From: Epiperipatus broadwayi
Taxonomy: Eukaryota; Onychophora; Udeonychophora; Euonychophora; Peripatidae
DNA: 64,000 nt
NCBI GenBank assembly: GCA_028023455.1
Contig: JAQFVV010006273.1
Location: 3,732,142-3,796,141, forward strand
Reading direction: 5' to 3'
In this document: in pieces, positions 24,045-36,390 of the stretch
Numbering within the stretch: position 1 is the first letter of the stretch
Layout of the letters: each line of letters begins with the position of its first letter
Notes under the pieces: generated by a model
What the model saw: the letters and a program-made list of their open reading frames with translations, nothing else
Database searches by the model: none
What the model was told of the DNA's origin: nothing
Program-made: the position numbers and the translations under genes

Positions 24045-27000
24045 AAAACATGTTTAACCATCTAACATGAGCTGGAACTCACAAAATGTACTTCAAACCC
24101 AGTCAAGCCCAAGATTTAGGTCAGGGACCAGCCTGAATTCGAACCCACTCTCTAAGCCCCAGATTAAACACCTAATGGATAACATAATAGTGATGGCACA
24201 TAAAAATTAATCTTAATCTGGCCGACTGGAAAAGCTGAGCAAAACAATGAGACATCTATTAACTATGACTAAACTAAAATATATAAGCAGGCATTACTTT
24301 TGGAAGTGGAGAAAAGAAGGAATTCGAACTACTCAAATAAGTTAAACAATAAAATATATTTTAATATACTGATAAATTATTATACATTTATAAATTAAGT
24401 ACATTAGTATGTGCGTGAATGAGCAAGCGGTAGATAATTACATAGTGTCATTCACGCTATTATTTCTCATATGCTCTTTATTAGCTAAATAATATATTAC
24501 AAATAAACACACATTTTTGGTGGGTCCAATATTAAGATGCCAATCGAATATTAGAAAGAATTACATAATATTGCTATTAATGCTTTGGGTTATGGTTCTG
24601 AAACGTGGTGACTAACATATGATGTAGGAAGCATTCTGGGATTCATTACAGATATAAGATAAATTATTTTTACACCATTACGGTCATGAAAATAAATAAA
24701 ATACATTTGAAAACATTTGATTATATTTGAATCTATGACAAAATATTTAATGAAAATTTATTTTAACAATAGTAAGACGAACGCTTTATTTTTCCCAAGG
24801 CATATACTCTTAAATAGATATATAAATTACGATGGTGGGACTGTATAAGACTGAAATAAATTTAATTAATAAAATAGAAGTAATTGGCATATATATATAT
24901 ATATTAAGCAGAGCACAATTTTAATATTAGAGCATTAAAACTGGGTCATGAAGCAAAAGGAATAATAAATATGAAGAAGTTTGCGGTGCTGACATAATAG
25001 CCTAAAAATAACTAAGAGGAAAAGGTCGTGCTTCTGGATGAGAATGAAGTGGATGGGCATAGCATGTGCCAGACTTAGGGAATCACCACCAGAGGCCTTT
25101 TTATATGAAGAAAGTGGATGGGCATAGCGTGTGCCAAACTTAGGGATCACCGCCAGCGGCCTTTTTATACGAAGAAAGCAGATATGCATAGTGTGTGCCA
25201 AACTTACAGGATCACCGCCAGAGGCATTTTATACGGAATAAATGTGGTTCCAGATAGCTCAACTATCTATGGAATGAGAAGAAATCTATGGATTCGAACT
25301 TGTCATAACCCCCAGATTAAGAAGCACACATATATAATCATGAAGATCGGCTATATATCAGGAACACAGTACGAATGATAAATGTCACTAACGGCATGAA
25401 ATATAATTTACTGCTTTAAAATAGATTACCCTTATTTGAATGCTATAATTTATATAAATAATATCCCTATGCAGTTATATATATATAGAGAGAGATATAT
25501 TTAGATTAATAAAATATACATGAAGATTTTATTTAGTAAAAAAAAAAACATTAAGATTTACCCCCATCCCTTTTCTGATATTTAAAATAATTCAATCCCA
25601 TCTTCATGATTTTTATAATAACTGGAATATATTAAATACTGTATTTGATCTTTTAAGCATAGACTATTTTAAAAGTATAGCAAAAAAAATAACTAGCAGT
25701 TATATAGAAAACAAATAATCGATCACCTTTTCAGAAATGAATAAATAATATTTTAAAATTTCAAAGCGAATTAGCCAAAGTTCTGGATTCTCCCTGGGTA
25801 AAAAATCCAGAGTTAAACAAACATATATATTTTTTTATATTAAAGCATAAACAAAATGTTGATGTAAAACAATCTGGCGAGCATATTAATTAATAATGCA
25901 TTATGTTTTAAAAGGGGATGTTAATAACTTGCTTCATGAAGGTTTACTTAAAAATGACAGAAAAGATTTTTATAAATTAAGCTCACCAGTTTGTTTGAGA
26001 TTGGCAAAATAATAATAATAATAATAATAAAAAAACATATATATAAAATCAAGTAATAAATAACTAACTGCACCAAAATTAAAGAAAGTTAGAGCATAGG
26101 AGAGAGAATTAAATTTATATAAATTATTTAAAAGCAAATTACATATTATTTAAAAATAGAAAAAATTGAACACTACGTTAGAAATCTTGATAGCAGGATT
26201 TGAGATTAGTTAGGCTAGATTAATTTTCAAATAGTAGCATAAGGGTTTATTAGCATAAGAGTTGTCTTGTGCAAATTTAACAAGTCTATTTTCAAAGTAC
26301 GGCTCATGCATGGCAAAATGAGGATCCAACTGAATTCTTGGTGACAGCAAGCTTCTATTTAGCACTCCAGAGTTCCTTCTTTAGGCTTTTACTTTCTTTC
26401 AGGGCAGCAGTTAGATGGTATGGCCACAAAAGATTATGACCCACCAGGGCCAGAGAAGGGTGGTGGACTCACTACTACATCATTTTTAGATTTCAAAACA
26501 GCGTGGTGTCTAGTAGCAATCAATTCTCTCAATAGTGGCTAATCTCATCTGTGTCTCAAAATTCAGTCATTTTATACTTTTTCATTTATCAGTTGTTTTT
26601 GAAGATGCAACAGTAAGATAACATCCAAAAATAAATTTAAATCTATTTCCAGATTAGAAATAGATTTGACAACATGATTTTAACAAAAGTATCTCTAATC
26701 TTATTTTATTTTAAGTAAAACTTTAATTAAAATACCTACCCCAGATTAAAACAATAGTGCGTCCAACCCCTTTAATTATTTTTAGACAATTACTGTAGCA
26801 TCTTCCATATTGGATTTTATAAAAATATACAGTTAAAAAAGTAATTTAAAAAGAAAAAGTTTAAAAAATGACATATAATAAAATATTTACAAAAATCAAT
26901 CTTTTGTTAGTAAGATTCTGCTCCTATATATATATTTGAGCTGCACCTATGTAGTTTAATAAAACAGAACTAATAATTAATAAAAAAAATCAATAATAAT

Positions 27001-27160
27001 AAGTATTGAAAGTTAAACTATAAATGTAGGCGCGCATTCCAAATATATACATAAAAATATATATACGACAAAAGCAGCGGGATGTGATATAGGGGTTTGA
27101 ATATGGGTTAGTAGATAGAAACATGAAGCGCAATCTTAAGCTAAGATTGATTGCTTAAAT
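24045..27160. mobile_element. Unclassified 3.1-kb insertion in the older Gypsy relic
   Basis: Gypsy homology stops at about 24040 and resumes at about 27160 (HAEVLSRNPDED, matching HANALARIPD), so this stretch is an insertion or set of insertions. Content: a block with TTCGAACCC and CCCCAGATTAA elements near 24136 that partly recurs near 25290; a small hairpin with CGTGAATGA arms near 24413-24460; a three-copy 64-bp tandem repeat (25049-25240); an (AAT)n tract at 26010-26030; and a GC-richer block at about 26200-26560. No terminal repeats or transposase motifs were found. Confidence 0.6.
25049..25240 (+). repeat. Three-copy 64-bp tandem repeat
   Basis: Copies begin at 25049 and 25114 (GTGGATGGGCATAG) and 25178 (GCAGATATGCATAG). 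All contain GTGTGCCA/GACTTA, ATCACCGCCAG and GGCCTTTTTATA in order. They differ by several substitutions. The unit is GC-richer than its surroundings. The block with TTCGAAC downstream suggests a tRNA-like module, but no fold is convincing. Confidence 0.85.
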
Positions 27161-28400
27161 AGAAATAGGAAATTTTACATGCTGAGGTGCTATCTAGAAA
27201 TCCAGATGAAGATAAGTAACATGGTAATGAAATAGAATTAAATTATAGTCAGAAATCCTGACTAGAAACACAGTTGCAAAGTGTACAAGGGCCTATAAAG
27301 GTTACCAGCTTTTTGTAAGTTAGATAAATAAATGCTGGTCAAAACCTATCCATCTACAAAGATTGTGCTCTGATGGGAGACAGAGTTGTGATACCACCCA
27401 AGAGTAAATAAAGCATCTGAAAGTTGTTACATGAAGGACATCAAGGCATTGTACACACAAGTGTTAGATTGTAATTATGTCTAGTAGCTCAATATAACAG
27501 TTGACATGGAGAAATATGAAAAGATATGCTCAATGTGTCAATCTGATATGAATACATAAATTAAAACATATGTAGCATGGTTTAAAGCAACCAAGCCTGG
27601 GCAAAGACTCCATTTGGACTATGCAGACTCAACAATGGAAAGATACTCCTTATATGTATAGATGCATACTCTAAATGGGAAGAATATCACATAGTAAAAA
27701 TATAAGTGTAAGACAAACAATACAGAACCTGAATGAAATATTTTCATGTAAGCGATTACCAGAAGTAATTGTTTCCAACATGTATCAAGTTTTACTGCAC
27801 TGCACAATGAATGACTATTTCATAAAAAGAGGCATCAAACACATTTGTACAACTCCTTATCATCCTGTATTGAAGAGGTTAGCAGAAAACACAGGTTCAA
27901 CAAGTAAAAAGGATTCTTAAAAAATTAATAATGCCAATATGCAGGAAGCTTTATACATTGCAATGTTGCATCAGCATTCCACACCATCGATGATTACAAG
28001 AAAATACGCTGAATTACTGATGGGCAGAAAATTGTGAACTAAATTATCAATACTAATTCCAAAACTGAATATTGGGAATACAGTGATATAGATGATAAAT
28101 ATATAATATGTGAAAAAGTCTAAGTACAGGGTTTACTGAAAAAAGAAATGGATAAAAGGGATAATTACAGGTAAATTATCCAAACAAATAAAAAAAGTGC
28201 AAAGTATTGAAGAGACTTGAGCCATGTTCACTGACATCAAATAGAAGAAATAGATGGCCCAAATATAAAAATAAACACTAATGGCAAAACAAATATACCA
28301 TCAGAATAAACAAATTTAGCCACAGATGGAGCATAAATTAATGACATCTCAAAGACAAAGACCAAAGAAATTAGAAGAATAGCATAAAGTAACCTATTTC
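27161..28400 (+). pseudogene. Decayed Gypsy integrase and tail
   Basis: The zinc-binding region has LLHEGHQGIVHTS (about 27426). The core shows LDYADS with the first aspartate and LYVCIDAYSKWEEYH (about 27610-27690). A decayed second-aspartate box follows (IVSNMYQV, with the aspartate lost), then TTPYHPVLKRLAENT (27850) where the glutamate box is still visible. A GPY/F-like tail near 28130-28220 precedes the PPT. Stops and frameshifts run throughout. Confidence 0.85.
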
Positions 28401-28401
28401 T

Positions 28402-28416
28402 GGAGTAGGGGAGGGA
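28402..28416 (+). other. Polypurine tract of older Gypsy relic
   Basis: GGAGTAGGGGAGGGA lies immediately before TGAAATGTAT, taken as the start of the 3' LTR. Confidence 0.75.
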
Positions 28417-29082
28417 TGAAATGTATATTGAAATGATTAGTTTAATTAAAATGTTATCTTAAAAGTAAAGATCACTATGTGGGATATATACATTGAAACG
28501 ATTGTAATTGAGTTAAAATGCTGTATTAAAAGTAAAGATTATTATATGAAATGAATATAGAAATGCTTGTACTTTATTTAAAGTATAATAAAGATTATTA
28601 TCAAATGGAAAATGTTCATTAAAATAAATTTATTTAATGTGAACTAAAATTAAATTTAAAAAATCAAAATGGAACTAATTGAACTGAAAATAAAATCATC
28701 ACTTGGAATGTTCCCATTGCTGAGGCAAACAAAAATTCTCTCTTTTTGCTCATTAAAAAACCAGTGAAAGCTGAGGAAGAAAATCAGCAGGGAATATATT
28801 TTCCCAGAATTTTTGTCTTCTATAGGTCACCAAGCCGACAAGGGACTTTGAAACAGATCATCCCAATCTTATGTTTTAATATGCCTCAAGAGCTGCAAAG
28901 ATTAAGATAGTAGAAATTTACTTACTATTATCTGTGTATCTAGTATATAGTACTAAACACAAAATCAATATTATAGTAACTTTTTGTTATATTAAATCTT
29001 AAGCAGTAAGGCAATAATTACTATTCATTTTATTAATTCTAATTGCTTGTATATAATGTTAAGACTGTAATTTGATGACTAC

Positions 29083-29449
29083 TGCCCGATGGCGCTGTTT
29101 CTATGCAAAAGCACAGAAAAATATGGATGATTTAGTCTGCAAGTTGTGTAAGGAAGGCATAGAAAATATTAGGCATCTACTACTTCAATGTAAGTGCTTA
29201 GAAGCAGAAAGGGTGCAAATAACGAAGTTATGGAAGATTGAATATGAACAAAGTGATTATACAGAAAGTGAGTTATTGTTTTTTATGCTATGTTTGGGAA
29301 AAGATAAGGAGGATCTAGATATGAAGGTCATGAAATTGACAAAGATTATGTTGTGGAAATGGGATGGAGCAGAGTATGGGAAAACTTGGGGTGGACAATG
29401 GAAAGTGCAGGTAAAGTGGCTAACAGGTTTTTCTGGGCATAGCTGTTGA
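29083..29449 (+). pseudogene. LINE C-terminal zinc finger (zf-RVT-like) fragment
   Basis: An open frame encodes CKLCKEGIENIRHLLLQC, a C-x2-C-x8-H-x4-C finger of the kind found after the reverse transcriptase of many LINEs. It is followed by ER and a tail rich in lysine and tryptophan that ends at 29449. The RT itself is absent. The frame lies in the left inverted arm. The right arm has the tail region but lost the finger in its internal deletion. Confidence 0.7.
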
Positions 29450-30697
29450 GAGATTCCTGACTGAAGGAGAAGTCACAATGCATCACATTACAAACAACAC
29501 ACTACAAATATGCTGCTTACAAAACCGTTAACATAGATCTTACGGCCTATAGTAAACTATTCAAACACTAACATCGCTAGCATGTGAACATTATCAGCGC
29601 CGTGTTTGTCACAGTTTATATAAACATTAGTAATGAATATTCAACAGCGTATCATATGAGAGTGTGCGTATTTGTAATCAGAAAAGGTATAACAGTATGC
29701 AGTTAACATTTATTCCTTTTAAATGGAGTGTAATTTTAATGAGTAACTACAAATTATAAACCTTTTGAAAACGTCCCTAATTTCCTTGTTAGGTGACACA
29801 ATTTAATAATTGAGGAGTGTAAGTCGTGATTCGGGAAAGTTCACGCGAAAGTCACACAATTGCGAGAACTTTGCGAGATAAACAAAGTCGGCGGGGTTCA
29901 AGTTCTTTGATTTACCTGCTGTAGAAGCAGACGTGATGGCTTTCCTTCAGAAGAATATTTTTCCCTCATAAAAGAACTGTGTTTGTGGTGGTGTTATGAA
30001 ATTACGATGATCTAAAATTTCAGAAATGGAATACGAATCACATCAATGCCGTCGAAACGTGTAAATCCAAAAAAAAGTACCAAATATTCTATGTATTTAT
30101 TTATGAATAAAAGTTAATATTTTTGAACCCCTGATAAATAAAACAAAAATAAATGTTTTTAAAAATATTCAAAAAATTTCGAATTTTTTAAAAAGAAAAA
30201 AAAAGGCAGAATGTTTTTTTTTTTTAAAAAAAAGACGTTTTAAAAAAATAAAATAAGACCAAAGGTTTTAAAACCAAAACTTATATTTGTTTTTAAAAAA
30301 TTTTAATAAATTCATTATCAATAAAAAAATCCATTAAAAAAAATATAAAACACATTAAAAAAAAAAAACTTAAAGAAATATATTTTTAAAAAGCCCGGTA
30401 ACGTCATATTTATTGGTGTGATGTGATGTACTGTAGCTTCTTAAATAAAGTCAAGAATCTCTCAGCAATTATACCAAAAAAAACTTGTTAGCTATTTAAT
30501 TTTACATTCCCCAGTCTAATTTTTTCCATATTCTGCTCCATCCCATTTCCACAACATAATCTTTGTCAACTCGACAGCCATTATATCTAAATCACCCTTA
30601 TCTTTTTCCAAACCCAGCATAAAAAACAATAATATACTTTCTGTATAATCACTTTTTTTTAAATTTGTTTTTCAATAGCAACAGCGCCATCGGGCGG
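29083..30697. mobile_element. Inserted element with long inverted ends carrying LINE-like coding sequence
   Basis: The insertion begins CCCGATGGCGCTGTT and ends with its reverse complement. The left arm (29083 to about 29500) and right arm (about 30425-30697) align as inverted repeats over several hundred bases; the right arm lacks about 140 internal bases. Both arms share AAGTGATTATACAGAAAGT and AAGATTATGTTGTGGAAATG. The roughly 900-base centre is different and AT-rich, with a CpG-bearing patch at 29825-29900. It interrupts the older Gypsy 3' LTR. No clear target duplication. It could be a foldback DNA element that captured LINE sequence, or two oppositely oriented LINE fragments. Confidence 0.7.
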
Positions 30698-30820
30698 TGT
30701 GGATGATCAGATGATAAATAATGTATTTGTAAGCATTTTTCTACTGAAAATTAATTGCATTCTTATTCCTAAATAAAATAGGGTTTTCTTATAAGGGAAT
30801 TAGGGGTTAAGAATATTGCA

Positions 30821-33509
30821 ATATGAGACTAATTTTCATTCATACTAAAGCAACAAATGAGCAATTAAAAAGTAAAAAAAAAAGACAGTTTCAATCTGTA
30901 AATTTATTAAAATATTTGTTATATTCTATTAAACAATTAAAAAATTAAAGACTCCAAAAATACACATATATTTAAAGTTAACAGCTTGTGGAAAAAGTAA
31001 AATTCTGTTTTGAAAAATAAACAGAATAGAAAAAGATTCACAAGTATACGAAACTGTGAAATAGTTTCAGATTGTTTTAGAAGCTAATCAAATTCAAGCA
31101 GATGAAATTGATCATAACAACAATAATTTCAATAAATGATTACCAAAACAGTCTGAAGAAAATAATAAAAAAATGACAGAATTTTTCATTCATGAAAATT
31201 ATCATGAAATTGAAAAAATAGACAAGAACTTCAATACTGAAAATCATGTTATGTGGTCGAATAAAAGAATAAATCAAATAGTAACTTTATTAGTTCATTG
31301 TAAGCCCATAAAAGTCATCAATTTAACTTCCCCTAAAATGATAATGAAAGAAGTTTTCTAAAACATATTTGGTCAATGATTTATTTTAAATATAAAATGT
31401 ATCTTTAGCTAGTAAATTATTTTCTACTGGTTATATTTTATTAGGTACAAATGGACTTCTGATTGTTTCATTTGACATGGGAATAAAAATGCACAAAAGA
31501 TCTTTAATAGATTTACAAACTATAGATAATAATTTCTGCAAAGATTGATAAAAAAAATTAGAAAAACAATAGATACTTCACATTTGAAACAAATCTTTCA
31601 AAGAATAATTGTAGCCATTTGATATTTAACATATTTTAACTTTTATAGTATTTTCTAACATTTATATACACCATACAAATTACTTTTTAAGTTTAGTTCA
31701 AATAATATTTGATTTAGTTTCAAATAATCATTATAATGAAAAAAATAATATTTATCCCATTTGGTTTAATAAAAATTAATGTTATAAAGAACAATTTACA
31801 AATAAATGAAGTTGAAGTAAAAATAAACTTATTTAGTTTGAAGGAGTTCATGACTGAAGAGAAAAAGATTGTATAAAAGACTCAACATTTTGAACAATTC
31901 GAGAATAAATGTATTTGAATGTTAAGAGTATTGTTATAATAACAGTATCAATATGAGGGAAATATACAGAGAGTTACAGACTTGTATAAAAAAATGAGAA
32001 AGCTTTTATATATGATTCAAAAGGTGCAGTTTTAATTTAATTACTCAGATGTACAGAAAAATCTTCAATACAAACTCAAATTTTTTTATTTTACAAAAAT
32101 TATATATCACATTTGTAACATCATCTTGCTGGGAAGATTGAGAAATATATTATTTGAAAGAATATGGAAATATTATTTTCAGAGTGTTAAACATGTTTAA
32201 TTTTAAATTGTCAATTTAAAAATGCGTTTAATTAAAATTTCCAACATGTCAGACCACATATCTTTATAATAATAAAAAATCAAATTTTTAATCAGCTTGA
32301 TTATTTAGTTTAAAATTTTATCAAAAGTCAAACATTTAAGCAAAATTTTACATAAGCAAAAAATGTATGTAGATTTAAAACAATTGTATATATTTCTTGA
32401 AAACTACTGAAATGAAAGATTTAAAAATCTCACCTTCACAGTAAAACAAATTGTAATAAAAGAATTAGAATAATTTTAAATTTAAAGTCTTCAGACCAAA
32501 ATAAAAAAAAATTATTTGATTATAAAAATCAGAATAAATCACTAACAATTAGTGATAAGAGTAATTTATTAAAAATTATTTCTTGAAGATAATATATACC
32601 AGTATTATATACTACATTAATACCAAGACTGGAATGATAAAAAAAAACAAAGAAAGATCTGCCTCAAGCACTGAATTACAGTGAGAGCTAAAGTGAAATT
32701 GATAGCAGAAAAATATCTAAATAAAATCCAATAAAGATTTATAGTGCCATTGTTTATGGAAAAAATCTTTCAGTCTGTTAAATAAAGTTTTCATCCAATC
32801 TTATATTTTTTTTAAAAAGAGAATGAATGTTGTAAATTTTTATGTATTACTCTAATAAACAATTTGACCTAGAGAAAAATTTGCAGCTCCTGGATAATTT
32901 ATTTATTTATTCTCAAATTGCAAAAGACAGCCGTTTCTACCAGCATTTTCACACTTTATAAAGATAAAAAAATATATGAAGAGATATTTGTGAATTATCC
33001 TATTTACTTAATTTATTTTAATTTGATAAAAAAAAAAAAAAACAGGCTTAACTACCCCCCCCCTCCAATTGAATGCAAAGATAGGCAAATAAGTTTTAAG
33101 AGAATTGTTGTAACAAATTTATGTCAATCAGTTGAGTTGCAAAATATGTATAATTTGTTCTAAGCTCCCCTTGCACTCAAACATATTAGCTAACATTTTG
33201 TTAATAAATATTGATTAGAATAGAAAACATTGTTTATTGAACTGCAAATATACAATACTTTTCAACAAACACGTGCATAACAACAATGCTTTTTATGTGT
33301 ATACTAGACATGTATAAACAAAGCTTTTAAAAAATAATATAGTTATTAATAATTGAAAGGACACATTTTTTTATTGAGTGTGTGTTCACTCATGCGTTCA
33401 CTAAAGCACCAACAATAAAGAAGAAAAATTAACTATCATTTTTATTTTTGAAATAAAGTAAATAGTGAAATATTTGCCTGAAGATTTGTGATGATGGTAT
33501 ATTAGATAT
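30821..33509. other. AT-rich stretch with an unrecognised short frame
   Basis: Mostly AT-rich and non-coding. A 62-codon plus-strand frame at 31173-31361 with upstream same-sense traces (ITIKTVxRK-type, decayed) may be a transposase relic, but I cannot name it. A C-run (CCCCCCCCC) at about 33054 follows an A-run. Nothing else is recognised. Confidence 0.45.
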
Positions 33510-33929
33510 GATATGTTGGACTATTGCAATCATCTATCATTAAAGATCGAATGTCTAGTAAGTTTTAAACTTTTCAAATATAAACAACTATTAGTAATAA
33601 CACCAATAAACAACATAGATTAATAGATTATACAATGTTTTGAGTGGTACTATTTTCTACTCTTTTTCAAGTGTCCCCAACATGAACAAGGACAGTATTA
33701 GCATAGGAGTCAAACTTGTGTCTTTAGATTCCTCAATAACAAATTTTAAGACAATGCTGTAGCCAGATGAACTACCAGTAACAAATAATACTATTTGATA
33801 CATTGTGTAATCCACTAACTTCTATTATCTATTTGTGTGTTATTATTAGCAGTAGTTTGTATTTGAGAAGTTTACAATTTCTAGACATTCAACATTTAAT
33901 GATAGATGATGGAAATAATCCAACATATT
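33510..33929. repeat. Foldback element (MITE-like), 90-bp arms
   Basis: The left arm (33510-33600) and right arm (33841-33929) are imperfect reverse complements. Both contain ATATGTTGGA and ATCATCTATCATTAAA. The 240-base centre includes a tRNA-like patch (GAGTCAAACTTGTG near 33707). There is no ORF. The size and structure suit a non-autonomous DNA transposon. Confidence 0.75.
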
Positions 33930-35919
33930 ACTGCATCTAAATAATAACTTTTTTCTCCTATAGAAACATAATGGTCACTGTCAAGAAATTATGATATCTA
34001 TTTTAATTTTTTAAAATCATAAAATTTTGTAAAATTTTTAGCAAATACACTTAGAAAATATTATGCCTATCAGATTAGAAGAAGATAAAGGAAGAATATA
34101 TGTATTTTCAACATAAACAAAAGAAATTTGTGTGTGTATACTATCCGAGACAGAAAAACCACTACTGGTTACTATAATTTTTTTTACAAATTTTTTTAAA
34201 ATATGATCACATACACACTTAGGAATAGAAAAATGGTTGCTGAATATTGTAATATTTGTGAATTTTAATGTTTTTTGTTTATTTATTTACCTTTTTTTGA
34301 ATAGAATATAATTGAAATTGTGTAGTTAGATATATTATAATTTGCAGCTTCACACAATATGAAATTGATTTTGAATGCATTTTCCAAATGTTCTTCTAGT
34401 CCAAAGAATTCTACTAATGTATCTGTAATTTTAGCCAAAGATAAATGCAATTTTTCTAAACTGCAAGTTTTATAAAATTATTTATGTCATCAATATATAA
34501 AACCAATTAAGTGATTTAGAATAAATTTCTGTAGAAAAGACCATATCTAAAACAATTATACAAAATCTATCAAGCTATTTGCTGCAATAAAATAAGAAGA
34601 AATGTTTTTTGTATTATAATTCTTTATATTTTAATTTATTTAGTATCATTTTTCTATATTTTAAAACAAATATATGTATGAAGTTAAAAGTATATCTTAA
34701 AAAAAGAAAAAAAAGATAAATAACGAAGTTAAAATTACAATATGAGCTATGTAGGTTTTACTCACTTGAAAAAGGTGAATTGGATGTTTCAAAGAGAGGT
34801 TGGTCTGACTTCTGGGCTGATGGATGGTTATGATATGATTGAGCTAAGATGAAAGATGCACTTAGAGAAGAATAAAACTTGACTTATATTTATAATACAT
34901 ATTACATCTATTGTTTTTTTTTCCCTGTCGATATGGGCTTTTTGAAAAAATAGTTAACTGTAAGCCAGGACCTTTCCAATAGATTTTCATAATGGAGTAA
35001 ACATCTAAGGAGGATTCATGAGGTTTGTAAGATGATAAGGATTTGAATGTTTCTTTTAATCCTTATTTTATATGTTAGAAGTTGATTTCTATTTACCAAC
35101 CAATGTGAATGGTTAACTGTTTTTGTTATGGACCATTAGCTTGAGAGAAAAATCCTGTTTTTTTTAAAAGAATTTAACATGTTGTAAGTTTGAACCCCAG
35201 ATTGTAAGCATAGCAGGAAAATGTGATACATCTGTATCAAGAGGCTTTCTAAATAACTACTAATAGTTTTTACAATAACTTAGGTCTGCCTCAAGTATCA
35301 AAATTTATTCTTTGTAAACAATGACACCTTGAACTTTATTAAAGAATATTTATTTGAATATGGTCAGAACTTGCATCTTCATTTGAAAGGAGATTTAGAT
35401 GTCTGTAGATAAGTTTTAAAAAATCAAAATGTTTCAATCAATAATTCCACAAAATTTTTCTAGCTTTTATACATTTTAAAATAAATAGCTAAAAAAAAAA
35501 TCTTTCTGATGTTTATCCAAATTTATAAAAAGTTCTTCAAATTATATCAACATTTCCAATTATTAAGTCAGGGTTATTTCAATAGGATCCTTACCTATTC
35601 TTTCCATAGAAAATGAAATAGCAAATTCTATGAATTATGGCGATGTGATTAAAAACTTTGTAACAAAAAGAACAAATACAATTTGTTAATAATTCTTTTT
35701 TCTGCAAATTATTCTATGTATTTTTTACTGTAACAATTTAAAAATACATAGAAGTGTTTTTTTTTTTTTTTTTTGCACTACAAAATATTTGAACCCAGCT
35801 CAACAAAATATTTAAACTGAAATTATACTAGTAACTTAGCAAATTACAAAAACTTGGATTTTTGTAATCATTATTAAAAAGACTGATTTCTCACACAATT
35901 TGGGAAGCAAAAAAATAAT
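33930..35919. other. AT-rich non-coding stretch
   Basis: No gene is seen. A B-box-like sequence on the minus strand (GGGGTTCAAAC, near 35191-35201) suggests a lost SINE. A T-run of 20 or more bases lies at about 35757-35774. Confidence 0.55.
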
Positions 35920-36200
35920 AGAGATATAATACTTCCCCATTCTTTTTAAATACATATAAATAAAGATATAATAAAAGACAAATGCCCCTCAAGATGCATT
36001 TCGTGCTGAACCAGCACTCATCAGTTGGCCCAGGTCACAATCTCTCATATACATCTTTATTATATGCAAAGTATTTATCTAGAGTAAATTGTTACATTTT
36101 CATTTACCATTGTCAAACTCCCTCCACTCACAACTTTGACGCCATCCATTTCAGATAAATATACTAATGATTATTATTAATCATTTTCGAAACTAGAGAT
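35920..36200 (-). repeat. Dispersed repeat R1, best-preserved copy
   Basis: On the minus strand this copy has GATGAGTGCTGGTTCAGCAC then GAAATGCATCTTGAGGGGC near 36026-35986. An upstream segment (GTTGTGAGTGGAGGGAG, then AACAATTTACTCTAGATAAA) parallels copy B at 5.3 kb. It ends in a TATTTATATGTATTTAAAAAG tail. It has no coding frame. Confidence 0.75.
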
Positions 36201-36314
36201 TAAGAAAATTACCAAAAAAATAATGTTTAATGTCAATTTTATTTTTTTTTAATTTTTTTTGGCTAGAAACTAATTTAAGTATTTTTTTTATTAAAAAAAT
36301 AGAAAATAAAGCAA

Positions 36315-36390
36315 GCGTTGGTGGTCGAGAGCCGCCTTACAAGCAGTTGTCCGGGTTAGCGAGTTCGCTTCCCGCCGATGCTATGATACA
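36315..36390 (+). mobile_element. Short tRNA-derived SINE
   Basis: It begins GCGTTGGTGGTCGAGAG and ends GTTCGCTTCCCGCCGATGC TATGATACA with an A/G-rich tail. GCGTTGG and CCGATGC can pair as a seven-base acceptor stem. The D-arm region is shortened by a deletion. It has the same family layout as the copies at 4.4, 36.7, 39.0 and 48.4 kb. Confidence 0.75.

Larger units (their letters stand above)
20640..30820 (+). mobile_element. Older Gypsy relic, same family, multiply interrupted
   Basis: This has the same domain order and closely similar motifs to the 9.2-14.6 kb element but is far more decayed. The 5' LTR end and PBS (20936) are followed by gag (from about 21070), RT (about 22960-23530), RNase H (about 23560-24040), integrase (about 27330-28030), a PPT (28402-28416) and the 3' LTR (28417-30820). 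Three later insertions break it: a solo LTR (about 21695-22330), an unclassified 3.1-kb insert (about 24045-27160) and an element with long inverted ends in the 3' LTR (29083-30697). No frame is intact. Confidence 0.88.
28417..30820 (+). repeat. 3' LTR of older Gypsy relic, split by an insertion
   Basis: The LTR begins TGAAATGTATATTG after the PPT and ends in GCA at 30820, matching the 5' LTR end. Removing 29083-30697 leaves about 790 bases. Similarity to the 5' LTR is clear for about 28970-29082 and about 30720-30820. The first part of the LTR has no visible counterpart upstream. Confidence 0.75.

Noticed and set aside
29072-29449. A host zinc-finger gene
   Set aside because: The finger pattern matches the LINE zf-RVT domain and the sequence recurs inverted 1.2 kb away, so it is repeat-derived.
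31173-31361. Real small gene
   Set aside because: No start context, no family resemblance and no flanking exon signals; kept only as an unrecognised frame.
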